From NCBI RefSeq assembly GCF_012933545.1, contig NZ_JAADJU010000010.1, positions 124,001-188,000 of the forward strand: 64,000 bases of DNA. The letters run 5' to 3'. Position numbers and translations under genes: made by a program. Of this stretch, positions 28,538-37,861 are shown piece by piece. Each line of letters begins with the position of its first letter. Position 1 is the first letter of the stretch. Source of the DNA: Rouxiella aceris (GTDB lineage: Bacteria; Pseudomonadota; Gammaproteobacteria; Enterobacterales; Enterobacteriaceae). The notes under the pieces were generated by a model. The model was not told the DNA's origin. It did not search any database and was given only the letters and a program-made list of their open reading frames with translations.

Positions 28538-29562
28538 GCAGCATCAGCGGTGCTGTCCATGCGCGGCTACCGGTGCAGGTCTGGGTATTGCTGGGATTGG
28601 CGGCACTTTTGATCCTACTGGCAGTGATCGCCGCCAGCAGTGGCGCGATTACCGTTTCGTTAAGCGCTTTGCTGCACCGCCCTTTCGATAACCCTTTATG
28701 GCAAGTCTGGGTCACGATCCGTCTGCCACGCGTGCTGCTGGCAATGGTCGTCGGCTGTGGCCTCGCCTGCTCGGGCACCGTGATGCAAGGGGTGTTCCGT
28801 AATCCCCTCGCCGATCCCGGACTATTGGGTATCAGCAGCGGAGCCGCGTTGTTTGTCGCCCTGCTGATCGTTCTGCCTTTACCTCTACCGCCGTTTCTGG
28901 CGCTGTATAGTCAGATGCTGGCAGCATTTTGCGGCAGTCTTGCGGTCTCCTTGCTGGTGTTTTTGCTTAGTCGCCTGGGACAACAGGGTCTGTCGCGACT
29001 GCTGCTGGCTGGTATTGCCATCAATGCCATTTGCGGTGCGGCGGTGGGCGTATTGACTTTTATCAGCAACGACAGTCAGCTGCGGCAGTTTTCCCTATGG
29101 ACCATGGGCTCACTCGGTCAGGCACAGTGGTCAACCCTGATCGTCGCCGCCTCGGTGATCGTTCCCGCCAGCATCGCCATTCAATGTCTTGGCCGTCAGT
29201 TGAATCTGCTGCAATTGGGTGATGAAGACGCCCACTATCTGGGGGTCAACGTCCGCCGTATTCAGCGTTTCCTGCTATTTTTCAGCGCCCTGCTGGTAGG
29301 TGCCTGTGTGGCAGTATGCGGCATTATAGGATTTATTGGCCTGGTTATTCCTCATCTGCTGCGCATGCATATAGGTGCCGACCATCGCTGGTTGCTGCCG
29401 GGTTCGGCGCTGGGGGGCGCCTGTCTGCTGCTGCTGGCCGATACCCTGGCGCGCACACTGGTAGCACCGGCGGAAATGCCGGTGGGTCTGCTCACCGCGT
29501 TACTGGGCGGTCCTTATTTTCTGTGGCTGATTTTACGCTCGCGAGGACAACGCCATGATTGA
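28534..29562 (+). CDS. hmuU: Hemin ABC transporter permease HmuU
   Basis: FecCD/BtuC family permease, 342 residues, about ten membrane helices. It contains the family segments [35 protein letters not shown] and the cytoplasmic coupling region [16 protein letters not shown]. The ATG overlaps hmuT by four bases and its end overlaps hmuV by eight, so the three are translationally coupled. Confidence 0.95.
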   Translation: MSSISGAVHARLPVQVWVLLGLAALLILLAVIAASSGAITVSLSALLHRPFDNPLWQVWVTIRLPRVLLAMVVGCGLACSGTVMQGVFRNPLADPGLLGISSGAALFVALLIVLPLPLPPFLALYSQMLAAFCGSLAVSLLVFLLSRLGQQGLSRLLLAGIAINAICGAAVGVLTFISNDSQLRQFSLWTMGSLGQAQWSTLIVAASVIVPASIAIQCLGRQLNLLQLGDEDAHYLGVNVRRIQRFLLFFSALLVGACVAVCGIIGFIGLVIPHLLRMHIGADHRWLLPGSALGGACLLLLADTLARTLVAPAEMPVGLLTALLGGPYFLWLILRSRGQRHD

Positions 29563-30343
29563 TAATATGAGCATGCTGCAGGCCAGTCATCTTTGCTATC
29601 GCGCGGGAAATCGGCCACTGATCAGTGATATTTCATTGCAGTTAGCCAGTGGCCAACTGGTGGCGCTGATTGGTCCCAATGGGGCAGGTAAATCGACCTT
29701 GCTGCGCTTGCTTACCGGCTATCTGACGCCAGAGTCGGGCAGTTGTCTGCTGCAAGGTCGGGCGCTGTCCGCCTGGAACCCGCTGGAGCTGGCGCGAATA
29801 CGCGCGGTGATGCGACAAGGCAGTGAACTGGCCTTTGGCTACAGTGTGCGAGAGGTGGTCAGTCTGGGCCGATCGCCACACAACAATCGGCAGCTACAGC
29901 GTGCATTGCAGCAGGTATTGACGCAAACGGATTGTCTGTCTCTCGCCGAACGGGATTATGGGCAGCTCTCTGCCGGGGAACAACAGCGTGTCCAGCTTGC
30001 CCGGGTATTGATTCAACTTTGGAGCGACACTCCTGCGCCGCGCTGGCTGTTTCTTGATGAGCCAACTTCGGCGCTGGATCTCTACCACCAGCAACACAGC
30101 CTGCGTCTATTGCGCCATTTAACTCGACAGTCCCCCCTGGCCGTGTGTTGTGTGCTGCACGATCTCAATCTGGCGGCGCTTTATGCCGACAGGATCCTGC
30201 TGTTACATCAGGGCAGGTTGGTGGCGGCAGGGACACCGGCACAGGTGCTGCAAAGCGAAATTTTGCAGCGCTGGTATGGTGCGGACCTCGGCGTGGTCAG
30301 CCATCCGGAACAGCCGATCCCGCAGATATTTTTGCGACAATAA
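29555..30343 (+). CDS. hmuV: Hemin ABC transporter ATPase HmuV
   Basis: ATPase partner of HmuU, 262 residues. Walker [10 protein letters not shown] at 40-48, signature [10 protein letters not shown], Walker [16 protein letters not shown]-loop VLHDLN. It ends the operon. No TonB-dependent receptor (hmuR) or hemP is present beside it, so haem must reach the periplasm through a receptor encoded elsewhere. It converges on selO with a 34-bp gap and no clear terminator. Confidence 0.95.
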   Translation: MIDNMSMLQASHLCYRAGNRPLISDISLQLASGQLVALIGPNGAGKSTLLRLLTGYLTPESGSCLLQGRALSAWNPLELARIRAVMRQGSELAFGYSVREVVSLGRSPHNNRQLQRALQQVLTQTDCLSLAERDYGQLSAGEQQRVQLARVLIQLWSDTPAPRWLFLDEPTSALDLYHQQHSLRLLRHLTRQSPLAVCCVLHDLNLAALYADRILLLHQGRLVAAGTPAQVLQSEILQRWYGADLGVVSHPEQPIPQIFLRQ

Positions 30344-30377
30344 CTGCCGCCAGGCTATAACTGACAGCAGTATTACG

Positions 30378-31820
30378 CTAGCTGGAGCAAGACACCTCAA
30401 TATGCTTGCCCCAATCCGGTGGCATGGCCGCCATGGCATCGAAGCGGCTGTCGTCGCTATAAGGATTTTGCAGCGCCAGATGCAGCGCCTGCAAGGCACT
30501 GATATCCCCTTGCTCTGCGCCTTCGATAGCCTGCTGCGCCAGATAGTTGCGTAAAATAATGCGCGGATTGGCCAACTTCATGGCCTGTTGCCTGAGGGCA
30601 TCATCGCGTTCATCCAGCAGCAGGCGCTGACGATAAGCCTGATACCAGTTATCGAACGCTGCACGGTCAATAAACTCATCGCGCAATAGCGTACCGGCGT
30701 CCGACGGCACGACATCACTGAGCAAACGGAAGGTACGTGTATAGTCACACCGCTCTTTCGCCATCAGGCTCAGCAGTCCGGTCAGTAAGCCGTTGTCTTG
30801 TTTGTTCTCGGTAAAAAAGCCCAGTTTGGCGCGCATCAACAAGCCATATTCGGCCATCAGCGCAGGCTCATAAGCGGCGAGGGCTGCCTGCAAGCTTTCG
30901 GTAGACATCAGGCCGGACAAGGCCTGCGCCAGCCGATGCAGATTCCAGTAGGCCACCGCTGGCTGATTATCAAAGCTGTAACGTCCCTGGTGATCAGTGT
31001 GGTTGCAGATAAAATCGGGCTGGTAGTCATCAAGAAAACCATAAGGACCAAAATCGAGAGTCAGACCGAGGATCGACATATTATCGGTATTCATAACACC
31101 GTGTGCGAAGCCGACGCTTTGCCATTTGGCCATCAATCTGGCGGTACGTTCAACCACATCTTTAAACCAGGATTGATAGCGGTCAACCTCACCGCTTAGC
31201 TGCGGCCAATGATGCTCGATGGTGTAGTCGGCCAGTTGCACGACCTGTTCTGGCTGCTTGCGGTAATAAAAATGCTCAAAATGACCAAAGCGGATATGGC
31301 TTTCGGCAATACGCATCAGCATGGCACCCTGTTCGACCTGCTCGCGGAAAACCGGCTCCTCGCTGGTAACAATCGTCAGCGCGCGGGTGGTAGGGATCGC
31401 CAGATAGTGCAGTGCTTCAGAAGCCAGAAACTCGCGGACCACTGAACGCAGCACGGCGCGGCCATCCCCCATGCGGGAATAGGGCGTCAGACCAGCGCCT
31501 TTCAGATGCCAGTCAAGATAACGGCCGTCTGCCAATTTTTGTTCACCAAGCAGCAAGCCCCGGCCATCTCCCAGTTGTCCGGCCCAGACACCAAACTGAT
31601 GGCCACTGTAGACCTGCGCCAATGGCCGCATCCCGGCAAAACGCCGTTCCCCGCTCCAATAGGCGCTATTTTCGGCATTGAATAGCGCGCTATCCAGTCC
31701 CAGTTCGGCAGCTAAAGGGGCGCTGTGATACAACAAGCGCGCGCCTTTAAGCGGCGTTGGCTCAAGTTCAGTGTAAAAACCGGGTAATTGGTCGAGATAA
31801 CGATGTTCGAATTGCGGCAT
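30378..31820 (-). CDS. selO: Protein adenylyltransferase SelO
   Basis: Pseudokinase-fold enzyme that transfers AMP to Ser/Thr/Tyr of proteins; linked to redox stress in E. coli (formerly ydiU). 480 residues. Conserved pieces: [23 protein letters not shown] (split here as [15 protein letters not shown]), [39 protein letters not shown] (the DFG equivalent). The C-terminus ends in Cys-Ser-Ser, where eukaryotic SelO carries selenocysteine. Between aroH/hmu and rflP, as expected from E. coli order. Confidence 0.96.
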   Translation of the reverse strand: MPQFEHRYLDQLPGFYTELEPTPLKGARLLYHSAPLAAELGLDSALFNAENSAYWSGERRFAGMRPLAQVYSGHQFGVWAGQLGDGRGLLLGEQKLADGRYLDWHLKGAGLTPYSRMGDGRAVLRSVVREFLASEALHYLAIPTTRALTIVTSEEPVFREQVEQGAMLMRIAESHIRFGHFEHFYYRKQPEQVVQLADYTIEHHWPQLSGEVDRYQSWFKDVVERTARLMAKWQSVGFAHGVMNTDNMSILGLTLDFGPYGFLDDYQPDFICNHTDHQGRYSFDNQPAVAYWNLHRLAQALSGLMSTESLQAALAAYEPALMAEYGLLMRAKLGFFTENKQDNGLLTGLLSLMAKERCDYTRTFRLLSDVVPSDAGTLLRDEFIDRAAFDNWYQAYRQRLLLDERDDALRQQAMKLANPRIILRNYLAQQAIEGAEQGDISALQALHLALQNPYSDDSRFDAMAAMPPDWGKHIEVSCSS

Positions 31821-31913
31821 AGGCTCCTCTCTTTTTATTAAGTGTAGAGGGCTTCGTCGGGGATTAACACGGAGTAACAGCAGGGATATAACGACAAAAG
31901 ACCATTATTACCC

Positions 31914-31951
31914 GTTCACCCGGTTCCGCATTGACGGCACCGGGTGTGAAC
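31914..31951 (-). terminator. Hairpin at the end of rflP
   Basis: ACCCGGT (31918-31924) pairs with ACCGGGT (31939-31945); outer GTTCAC/GTGAAC extends the stem across a two-base bulge. It begins within the rflP stop codon. There is no T-run. Confidence 0.45.
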
Positions 31952-32679
31952 TACGCAAACTGCGACGGTTTGATCAGCAATAAATCAAGCTGTGTAGACT
32001 CCACGGCTGGCCATAACAGTCCCTTTATGCCCTGCACTTGAGTGATATTCAACGCCGCCAGATACTCCTCGCTATCGACGCCATCAACGATGACATGACG
32101 GCAATAGCGATTGATGTTTCTTAGCAGTGATGGCAATACCAGAGTAAAATGCTCGCTGGCAAATAATTGCCAAAAAAAACCTTTATCAAGTTTTACAAAG
32201 CTAAATAAACCATCGAAAACTGCGGCCATATTGGCATTTCCCGAGCCAAAATTTTCTAACCACAGGGGAAAATGCTTCTTCAGCTTTACCAACCTTTCAT
32301 TCCTTCGTCCCTGCGAAAGCTGGGGAAATGACTCACTCACCGATATATTGACAAAAGAGAGGGCTTTAATGGCCTCACGCAGTGCAACGTTCTCAATAAG
32401 CAGGTCTGTCAATTTTTCGTCGACGCTGATATTCAGCAAAACGTTATGCTTTTCAAACCACGGCCGATGCACTCTTACCCAAGCGGTTTGCTCCTCGAGA
32501 AAACGGATCAACTGCTGGGTGGTTAATAAATTCAAAACCAGTTCAGTAGGCATGATTAACTTGCTATCTGTACTGGAAAAGCGACAAATCAACTCTATCG
32601 CTAATAATTTCCCTTCAAGTGAATACACCGGCTGGCAAAGATAACTGCTGTTAAATGCCGTATCGAATTGTATTTTCAT
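31951..32679 (-). CDS. rflP: Degenerate EAL-domain anti-FlhDC factor RflP (YdiV)
   Basis: 242 residues covering one EAL domain. The signature Glu-Ala-Leu is replaced by ELI (in LLAIELICRFSS) and catalytic metal-binding residues of active phosphodiesterases are largely missing, as in YdiV, which binds FlhD and represses flagellar genes instead of cleaving c-di-GMP. Best matched segments: ENFGSGNANMAAVFDGLF and the C-terminal QGIKGLLWPAV. Between selO and nlpC, the same position as E. coli ydiV. Weak ribosome binding site (GGA). Confidence 0.85.
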   Translation of the reverse strand: MKIQFDTAFNSSYLCQPVYSLEGKLLAIELICRFSSTDSKLIMPTELVLNLLTTQQLIRFLEEQTAWVRVHRPWFEKHNVLLNISVDEKLTDLLIENVALREAIKALSFVNISVSESFPQLSQGRRNERLVKLKKHFPLWLENFGSGNANMAAVFDGLFSFVKLDKGFFWQLFASEHFTLVLPSLLRNINRYCRHVIVDGVDSEEYLAALNITQVQGIKGLLWPAVESTQLDLLLIKPSQFA

Positions 32680-33399
32680 TTTTTTCCAACACTTCTACGG
32701 CACGACTTATTGATTAATGTCTTTGTTGCATATCAATCTCATAAGCCCCAGGCGAACAGTCAATGACAGTTTCGCGGCGTATTGATATCAAAAAGATCCC
32801 GTCCGGGTTGCGAAAAGTGGCTTCGCATCCATGCCTAAAAATGTCCATTTCATCGTTTTGACACCTTACCCTACCCTCTTTAACGGGGTATTGGCATACA
32901 TAAAGGAGTCTGATCGGTTCAATCTTATCTCTAGCGACTAAATGACGCAACTTTGCCCTTTAATAAACACAGCTAATCAAAATTTCGGCGCAAAAGAACG
33001 TCATTTACCTTCATTTTTAAGCAACTTTAATACAATTACATGAATGGCAGCGTAATTTTGTGATCTTGCCCTGGCTGTCGCTACCTGTTACGCCGTACCT
33101 TTAATGCATATTGATAATGTCTCTGAGCGCCTAAGCTGTACAGATAACATACGATTATTTTTAATCATTATAGGGTCTTACAGCATTTGTCATAGGCACC
33201 ATCCGCTCGCTGAAGACATTAACTGGCATTGGCCACGCAAAGGGTTCCCTGTCGGCCTTGCTACTAATGCAGTCGCATCTTTTATAAGATAACGCCCCGC
33301 CCACTGGCTTCGGCAAGCCTGATATATCAACACCCCTTAATTGTAACTTAATATTACCAAGCGGAGAGGCCGTTGATATACACATAATATGCTTTGCCC
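32680..33399. other. Poorly explained region upstream of rflP
   Basis: In E. coli rflP and nlpC are close neighbours; here about 1.2 kb separates them, of which this 720-bp part has no convincing gene. It holds a weak 78-codon frame (32714-32950) and an inverted repeat TATATCAAC/GTTGATATA (33323-33331 and 33372-33380). AT-rich, possibly eroded accessory DNA. Confidence 0.5.
32714..32950 (-). CDS. Doubtful small frame just upstream of rflP
   Basis: 78 codons from a TTG at 32950 with AAAGG about six bases upstream, ending 34 bp before rflP on the same strand. Unlike its neighbours it uses several rare codons (AGA, AGG, ATA). The sequence, for example FRNPDGIFLISIRRETVID, resembles nothing I know. 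It may be foreign, decayed, or not translated. Confidence 0.2.
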   Translation of the reverse strand: MRHLVARDKIEPIRLLYVCQYPVKEGRVRCQNDEMDIFRHGCEATFRNPDGIFLISIRRETVIDCSPGAYEIDMQQRH

Positions 33400-33738
33400 T
33401 TAATTTATGTGAAAATCAGAAAAATCCTTAACCTGCTGAAGATAAGGTAAATTTAATAAAACCATGTCCACGAAGGCGGGAGAAAGGTCGTGTTTCACTT
33501 TGTACAAATCGTTATCGGGGAATGCGGGTGAAATCGGCATAGTGCGCGCAACCAGGGATACCCCCGGCACGCGGCAGCTTTCTGTCATTCCCTGGGCCAA
33601 AACAAAGACAAGACGTCGCATTCGACTCTCACCGGCTTTTAATCCGGCTCCCGGGATAGCCATCTTGCTTGTTTTGAGCAAGGTATTTGGTGGGTATATA
33701 AAGTCATCTTCCAGCCAGCTAAAAGCAGGATTTGCCAT
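33400..33738 (-). CDS. Unknown 112-residue protein
   Basis: I do not recognise it. The ATG at 33738 has GGGAT eight bases upstream. No signal peptide; the protein is mixed, with a hydrophobic stretch RRLVFVLAQGM and a Pro-rich middle (VARTMPISPAFPD). Codon use is like the surrounding genes, which favours a real gene. It lies in the extra DNA between rflP and nlpC and is preceded by the nlpC terminator, so it must have its own promoter. It could also be the remnant of a longer gene. Confidence 0.45.
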   Translation of the reverse strand: MANPAFSWLEDDFIYPPNTLLKTSKMAIPGAGLKAGESRMRRLVFVLAQGMTESCRVPGVSLVARTMPISPAFPDNDLYKVKHDLSPAFVDMVLLNLPYLQQVKDFSDFHIN

Positions 33739-33818
33739 TTATTAATATCCCTATTAATAATCAAATCCCATAAAACAGCAGCCCTATTATCGTGATCAAC
33801 GCGGTTTTTTCACTCAAT

Positions 33819-33846
33819 AAAAAACTCAGCAAAAGCTGAGTTTTTT
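33819..33846. terminator. nlpC terminator, bidirectional
   Basis: Six A's, CTCAGC (33825-33830), loop AAAA, GCTGAG (33835-33840), six T's. Symmetric, so it acts on both strands; it ends the leftward nlpC transcript. Confidence 0.92.
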
Positions 33847-33908
33847 ATAAATCATCCTTATTTTTGTACCCTATAGTTTTTCGGCTGAAAATACCTATCC
33901 GGATCGCA

Positions 33909-34388
33909 TTAAATACGTCGCGCCTGCCAATAGACCCTACGCCAGTAGACATTATCCAACGAAGAACGGATCACCCCTTGACTGGTGGAGGCGTGAATAA
34001 ATTCATCGTTGGTATCGTAAATGCCTACGTGCAGGCCATTCTCTCCGCTGCCGGTTTTGAAAAATACCAAATCACCGGGTAAAAGTTCTTTGCGAGAAAC
34101 TTTGGTACCAATCCTGGTTTGTTCTGCCGTTGAACGGGGCAAGATAACGCCAAAGCGGTCACGGAAAGTACGAAATACAAATCCCGAACAATCGACGCCG
34201 TTACGCTCCAGCCCGCCATAGCGATAAGGAGTACCATGCCATTCACTGAGCTGGTCGTTTAACTGCGCTCTCACGGCACCGGCATCAGCCAGATTGCCGC
34301 TGGGCAGCGGGGCATGGCTGCTACAGCCGCTGAGGATCAGGGCAACTACGACCAACAGCGAATATAAAAGTCCCGTGCGCTTATGCAT
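33909..34388 (-). CDS. nlpC: NlpC/P60 family lipoprotein endopeptidase NlpC
   Basis: Putative peptidoglycan D,L-endopeptidase anchored as a lipoprotein. From ATG 34388 the product is 159 residues (E. coli 154): signal peptide, lipobox LSGC with Cys22, then the NlpC/P60 domain with catalytic Cys67 in NGVDCSGFV and His in NGLHVGIYD. An upstream ATG would add ten residues before the signal peptide and is less likely. In E. coli it follows btuD; here the arn operon separates them. Confidence 0.95.
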   Translation of the reverse strand: MHKRTGLLYSLLVVVALILSGCSSHAPLPSGNLADAGAVRAQLNDQLSEWHGTPYRYGGLERNGVDCSGFVFRTFRDRFGVILPRSTAEQTRIGTKVSRKELLPGDLVFFKTGSGENGLHVGIYDTNDEFIHASTSQGVIRSSLDNVYWRRVYWQARRI

Positions 34389-34559
34389 CTCTTTTGTTCC
34401 TGTGCAGACATCCAACAATCACGCCATCGGTGCGGAGCAGTGGATGGGATAACTTACCGTTATCTAAGGATTAAAAGAATTTAGCGCTATTTTATCCGCT
34501 ATCCAACAAAAATCGCTGTATGTAACGAAAGAAAATGTAAACAACAGCGATTATTTAGC

Positions 34560-34943
34560 TTAATGGTTTGCCGGTTTACTGTGAATAAGCCACACACCAA
34601 ACAAAATTGACAATGCGCCCAATGATTTTAACCAGTGTAGGTTTTCGTTAAAACCAGGCAGGCAAACAGCGGCAAGATAGACCAGCGCGTAACTTAAGCT
34701 TAGCAAGCTATAAGCGCGATTTAATGGGATCGCTCGCAAGGCAAAGAACCAGCAGAGCATAGAAAGTGCATAGCCGCCAATGCCGCAGCAGACGACAAAT
34801 ATCGGCAGCAGGTTATTGATCAGCACAGCATAGTTAATTATATCCAGTGAAATCGTCGGCAAATGGCTCATGCCCCATTTCATGGACAACTGCGCCAGCG
34901 TCACCAACAGCAGGCTGGCGACGCCCCATCCATATCCTTTCAA
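34560..34943 (-). CDS. arnF: L-Ara4N-undecaprenol flippase subunit ArnF
   Basis: Small four-helix membrane protein (EmrE/SMR-like) that with ArnE flips undecaprenyl-phosphate-L-Ara4N to the periplasmic face. I place the start at TTG 34943: the TTGA overlaps the arnE stop, GGGA lies eight bases upstream, and the protein then begins [19 protein letters not shown] like Yersinia ArnF; length 127 residues. The first available ATG, 18 codons up, lies inside arnE in another frame. Last gene of arnBCADTEF. Confidence 0.92.
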   Translation of the reverse strand: MKGYGWGVASLLLVTLAQLSMKWGMSHLPTISLDIINYAVLINNLLPIFVVCCGIGGYALSMLCWFFALRAIPLNRAYSLLSLSYALVYLAAVCLPGFNENLHWLKSLGALSILFGVWLIHSKPANH

Positions 34944-35284
34944 TGGCTCAGTCCCATCAGCAAAATTCCCAGCATAATAAATGCCACGCCGACCCAATGA
35001 CGTCGATCGATGGTTTCGTTAAAAAACCAGTGAGCGCTAAAAGTGATGAGCACAAAATTCATGCTCAACATCGGATAGGCGATACTCAAAGGCAGCAGTT
35101 GCAATACACGCAGCCAGAGTAACAAGCCGACACCCATCAGCAGGATAGCCAACGCCATCCAGCGCAGGATAAATTTAAGATTACCCGCGACCTGAATGGC
35201 GCCAACCTGCGCCGCCTTTTTTTGACAAAGCTGGCCGGCACAGGTCAGGACGCTAACAACAACAACCAGCAGATAACCAATCAT
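34940..35284 (-). CDS. arnE: L-Ara4N-undecaprenol flippase subunit ArnE
   Basis: 114-residue four-helix inner-membrane protein, partner of ArnF. It contains GQLCQKKAA near the first loop and [17 protein letters not shown], typical of the family. It overlaps arnT and arnF by four bases each, so synthesis of the three is coupled. Confidence 0.95.
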   Translation of the reverse strand: MIGYLLVVVVSVLTCAGQLCQKKAAQVGAIQVAGNLKFILRWMALAILLMGVGLLLWLRVLQLLPLSIAYPMLSMNFVLITFSAHWFFNETIDRRHWVGVAFIMLGILLMGLSH

Positions 35285-36948
35285 GGCAGTTTTTTGTAGA
35301 TAAGCAGCTTAAAGCGATTGGCGCTGATTTCACTGTCAGCCGGTGGCAGTTTTGCCCTGGTCTGCAGGTCACTGTCAAGCTGGATCATCACTGAAACGTC
35401 TCCTTGCTCCCGCGCCTTTAGCAGCCACGTCGGGAAGTCAGCACCGCTGATATAGTGGCTCTGACCATCAGGATAATTCAGGCCATATTCCAGCTCACCC
35501 TTCTCGTCAAACATCAGGATATCGCTACGTTTTAGCTCCCAGGCTAATCCCGCGGCCACACCTACGCTGTCGCTAAGTACAAAACGGCTCTGTTTTAGCG
35601 GCTGGATATTTTGCTGAATAAATTCCTGCGGCTGCTTGGAGTCGATGACATGTTGCGGAATGGCCTGACCGACCAGCAAAGCTAGCACTAATGGACAGGC
35701 GGCAGCCCAATACCAGCGGCGAGGAGCGGTAATGCTCATCGCACCAGCCAATGCCCAAGTGGCAAAGCACATAATCGCCATCAGCCATTTATGCAGTTCT
35801 TCTGGCGCATAGATCGCTTTGACATGCAGCGGCAAGCGTCCGGACAGCACCACCAGCGTCACAACGACCAGCCCACCAAAGATAATATTGATGATACCGT
35901 TAACTTTAAGCACTCGAGAGCTGAGCGACTGGCGAACCTGCTCAAAATAGTCTGCCATTAATAAGGCCAGCGGTGCAAAGCATGGCAGGATATAGGTTGG
36001 TAATTTACCCTTGGCAATACTGAAGAAAATCAGCGGCATCACTGCCCAACTCAGCAGGAAAAACAGCTCAGGTCGCAACGCTCTTTTTTTCCAGCCACCG
36101 ATCAGCGCCCCTGGCAATAGCCCAAGCCAAGGCAAGGCCCCCAGGCAGAGCATGGGTAAGTAGTACCAAAAGGGTGCGCTATGCTGTGCATCTTTGGCGG
36201 CAAAGCGTTGAATATGCTCAACCCAGAAGAAATAGTGCCAAAAGTCCGGTTCACGCTGGGCAATGGCCAGGACCCAGGGCAGACTCAGCAAAAAGGCGCT
36301 GACAATGGCCAACGGCCCCCAGCAGAGTAAGGTTTTAAAGCGTTTTTCACGCCAGACAATCGGCAGCACTGAAATCACCGGCACGGCCAGCGCCAGAAAC
36401 CCCTTGGTCATAAACCCCATACCGCAAGCCAATCCCAGTACTAACCAGCTCAGGGCCTTCTGCTTTGTGCCGCTTACGCGCAGGCAAAAATAGCTGCTGA
36501 CCATCGCTGCGGTCATCCACAGCGTGATCATCGGATCCAGTACGCTGTAAGTACCGATGCTAAACACCAATACGCAGGAAAGATAAATCAGCGTCGCGAT
36601 ATAGGCTTTTTGCCGATTGTGCCACATCAGGTTGGCCAGCCAGAACACCAGCAAGGCGCTAATGGCGGAGCAGAATACTGAACCGAAGCGCACAGCAAAA
36701 TTAGAATCACCAAAAATCATCTGACTGATATTGTTGATCCAATACCCCGCTATCGGCTTTTCGAAATAGCGCAGCCCCAGGAAATGAGGCACCACCCAGT
36801 CGCCACGTTGCAGCATTTCACGACTGATTTCGGCATAGCGTGTTTCATCCGGTTGCCATAAAGAACGTAAATCAAGAGGCAGCAAATAAAGTACGGTAAA
36901 AAACAACAACAACATAAAACCATAAGCACGTTTAATACTGTTCGACAT
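35281..36948 (-). CDS. arnT: Undecaprenyl-phosphate-L-Ara4N : lipid A transferase ArnT
   Basis: Inner-membrane glycosyltransferase (GT83) that moves 4-amino-4-deoxy-L-arabinose onto lipid A phosphates in the periplasm, giving resistance to polymyxin and cationic peptides. 555 residues: about twelve membrane helices, the conserved first-loop motif [16 protein letters not shown] with the catalytic Asp/Glu region (about 31-46), and a C-terminal periplasmic domain. Its ATG follows the arnD stop without a gap (TGA ATG). Confidence 0.96.
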   Translation of the reverse strand: MSNSIKRAYGFMLLLFFTVLYLLPLDLRSLWQPDETRYAEISREMLQRGDWVVPHFLGLRYFEKPIAGYWINNISQMIFGDSNFAVRFGSVFCSAISALLVFWLANLMWHNRQKAYIATLIYLSCVLVFSIGTYSVLDPMITLWMTAAMVSSYFCLRVSGTKQKALSWLVLGLACGMGFMTKGFLALAVPVISVLPIVWREKRFKTLLCWGPLAIVSAFLLSLPWVLAIAQREPDFWHYFFWVEHIQRFAAKDAQHSAPFWYYLPMLCLGALPWLGLLPGALIGGWKKRALRPELFFLLSWAVMPLIFFSIAKGKLPTYILPCFAPLALLMADYFEQVRQSLSSRVLKVNGIINIIFGGLVVVTLVVLSGRLPLHVKAIYAPEELHKWLMAIMCFATWALAGAMSITAPRRWYWAAACPLVLALLVGQAIPQHVIDSKQPQEFIQQNIQPLKQSRFVLSDSVGVAAGLAWELKRSDILMFDEKGELEYGLNYPDGQSHYISGADFPTWLLKAREQGDVSVMIQLDSDLQTRAKLPPADSEISANRFKLLIYKKLP

Positions 36949-37848
36949 TCAATTCAACCCTTTTTGCTGGCAGCCCAACCACCCTTCCCTTCCCGGGAAT
37001 TCCGAACGTACAACTCGCCCTACCGGCAAGGATTGGGTATCCGCAGGCAATAAACTACCCAGTGGACAAAACTCAATTCCCTGCTCTCTGGCGCGCGAGA
37101 GTAACTCATCAAACATAGCGGCGAGCGACATACCTTCAACCTCGGCATGAATGGTGTAAACCGGCACCCCTTCATCGCGCGCTATGGCATCTAAAATAAA
37201 ATCGTTAAAGCCCTGGCTATCCACCTTGCTGCCAATCACCTCATCATAGGTGGGCAATGTCACCGGGATCTGTACCGTACCCGGTTCACCGTTGGCTAAC
37301 AGTGGACGAAAAGGCGAGGTACCGCGGCAATCGCTGTTATAGCGAAAGCCAAATTTTTCTTTGACATCAATGACACGCTGATCGGCGCGCCATCCGGCCA
37401 CAGCGGAGCAATCCACCGGGCGAGCAATACTGTTCTCCAGAGCCACCAGTCCTTTACGGACCTGCTGCTCAAGTTGTGCTGGCGTCCATTTTTCGACTTT
37501 CGCCTGCCATCCCTGATGATCCCAGGCGTGCAGCCCCACTTCATGACCCTGGTCGGCAGTCTGTTTCATTAAAGGCGCAAAACCTTTGGCAATAAGTTTG
37601 CCTGGCCAGGCGGTACCCGCTACCAAAATATCCAGTCCATACAACGAGGCGGCATTGGATCGCAGCATCTTCCATAGAAAGCGGGGACGTAAAAGGCGCC
37701 ATAAATGGCGCCCCATATTGTCTGGCCCGACACTGAAAAAGAAACTGCCTTTGATTTGATGCTTATCCAGGAGCCTTAGTAATTCAGGGACACCCTTGCG
37801 GGTGCCACTCCAGGTATCAACATCAATCCGCAGACCTACTTTTTTCAT
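36949..37848 (-). CDS. arnD: 4-deoxy-4-formamido-L-arabinose-phosphoundecaprenol deformylase ArnD
   Basis: Removes the formyl group from undecaprenyl-phosphate-L-Ara4FN. Polysaccharide deacetylase (NodB) fold, 299 residues from ATG 37848. Metal-binding DVD (GLRIDVDTW, about 5-12) and the [13 protein letters not shown] region are intact. The ATG lacks a near Shine-Dalgarno; an in-frame TTG at 37857 has GGGG seven bases upstream and lies four bases past the arnA stop, so the true product may carry three more residues. Confidence 0.94.
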   Translation of the reverse strand: MKKVGLRIDVDTWSGTRKGVPELLRLLDKHQIKGSFFFSVGPDNMGRHLWRLLRPRFLWKMLRSNAASLYGLDILVAGTAWPGKLIAKGFAPLMKQTADQGHEVGLHAWDHQGWQAKVEKWTPAQLEQQVRKGLVALENSIARPVDCSAVAGWRADQRVIDVKEKFGFRYNSDCRGTSPFRPLLANGEPGTVQIPVTLPTYDEVIGSKVDSQGFNDFILDAIARDEGVPVYTIHAEVEGMSLAAMFDELLSRAREQGIEFCPLGSLLPADTQSLPVGRVVRSEFPGREGWLGCQQKGLN

Positions 37849-37861
37849 TTCGGTCAAGGTG

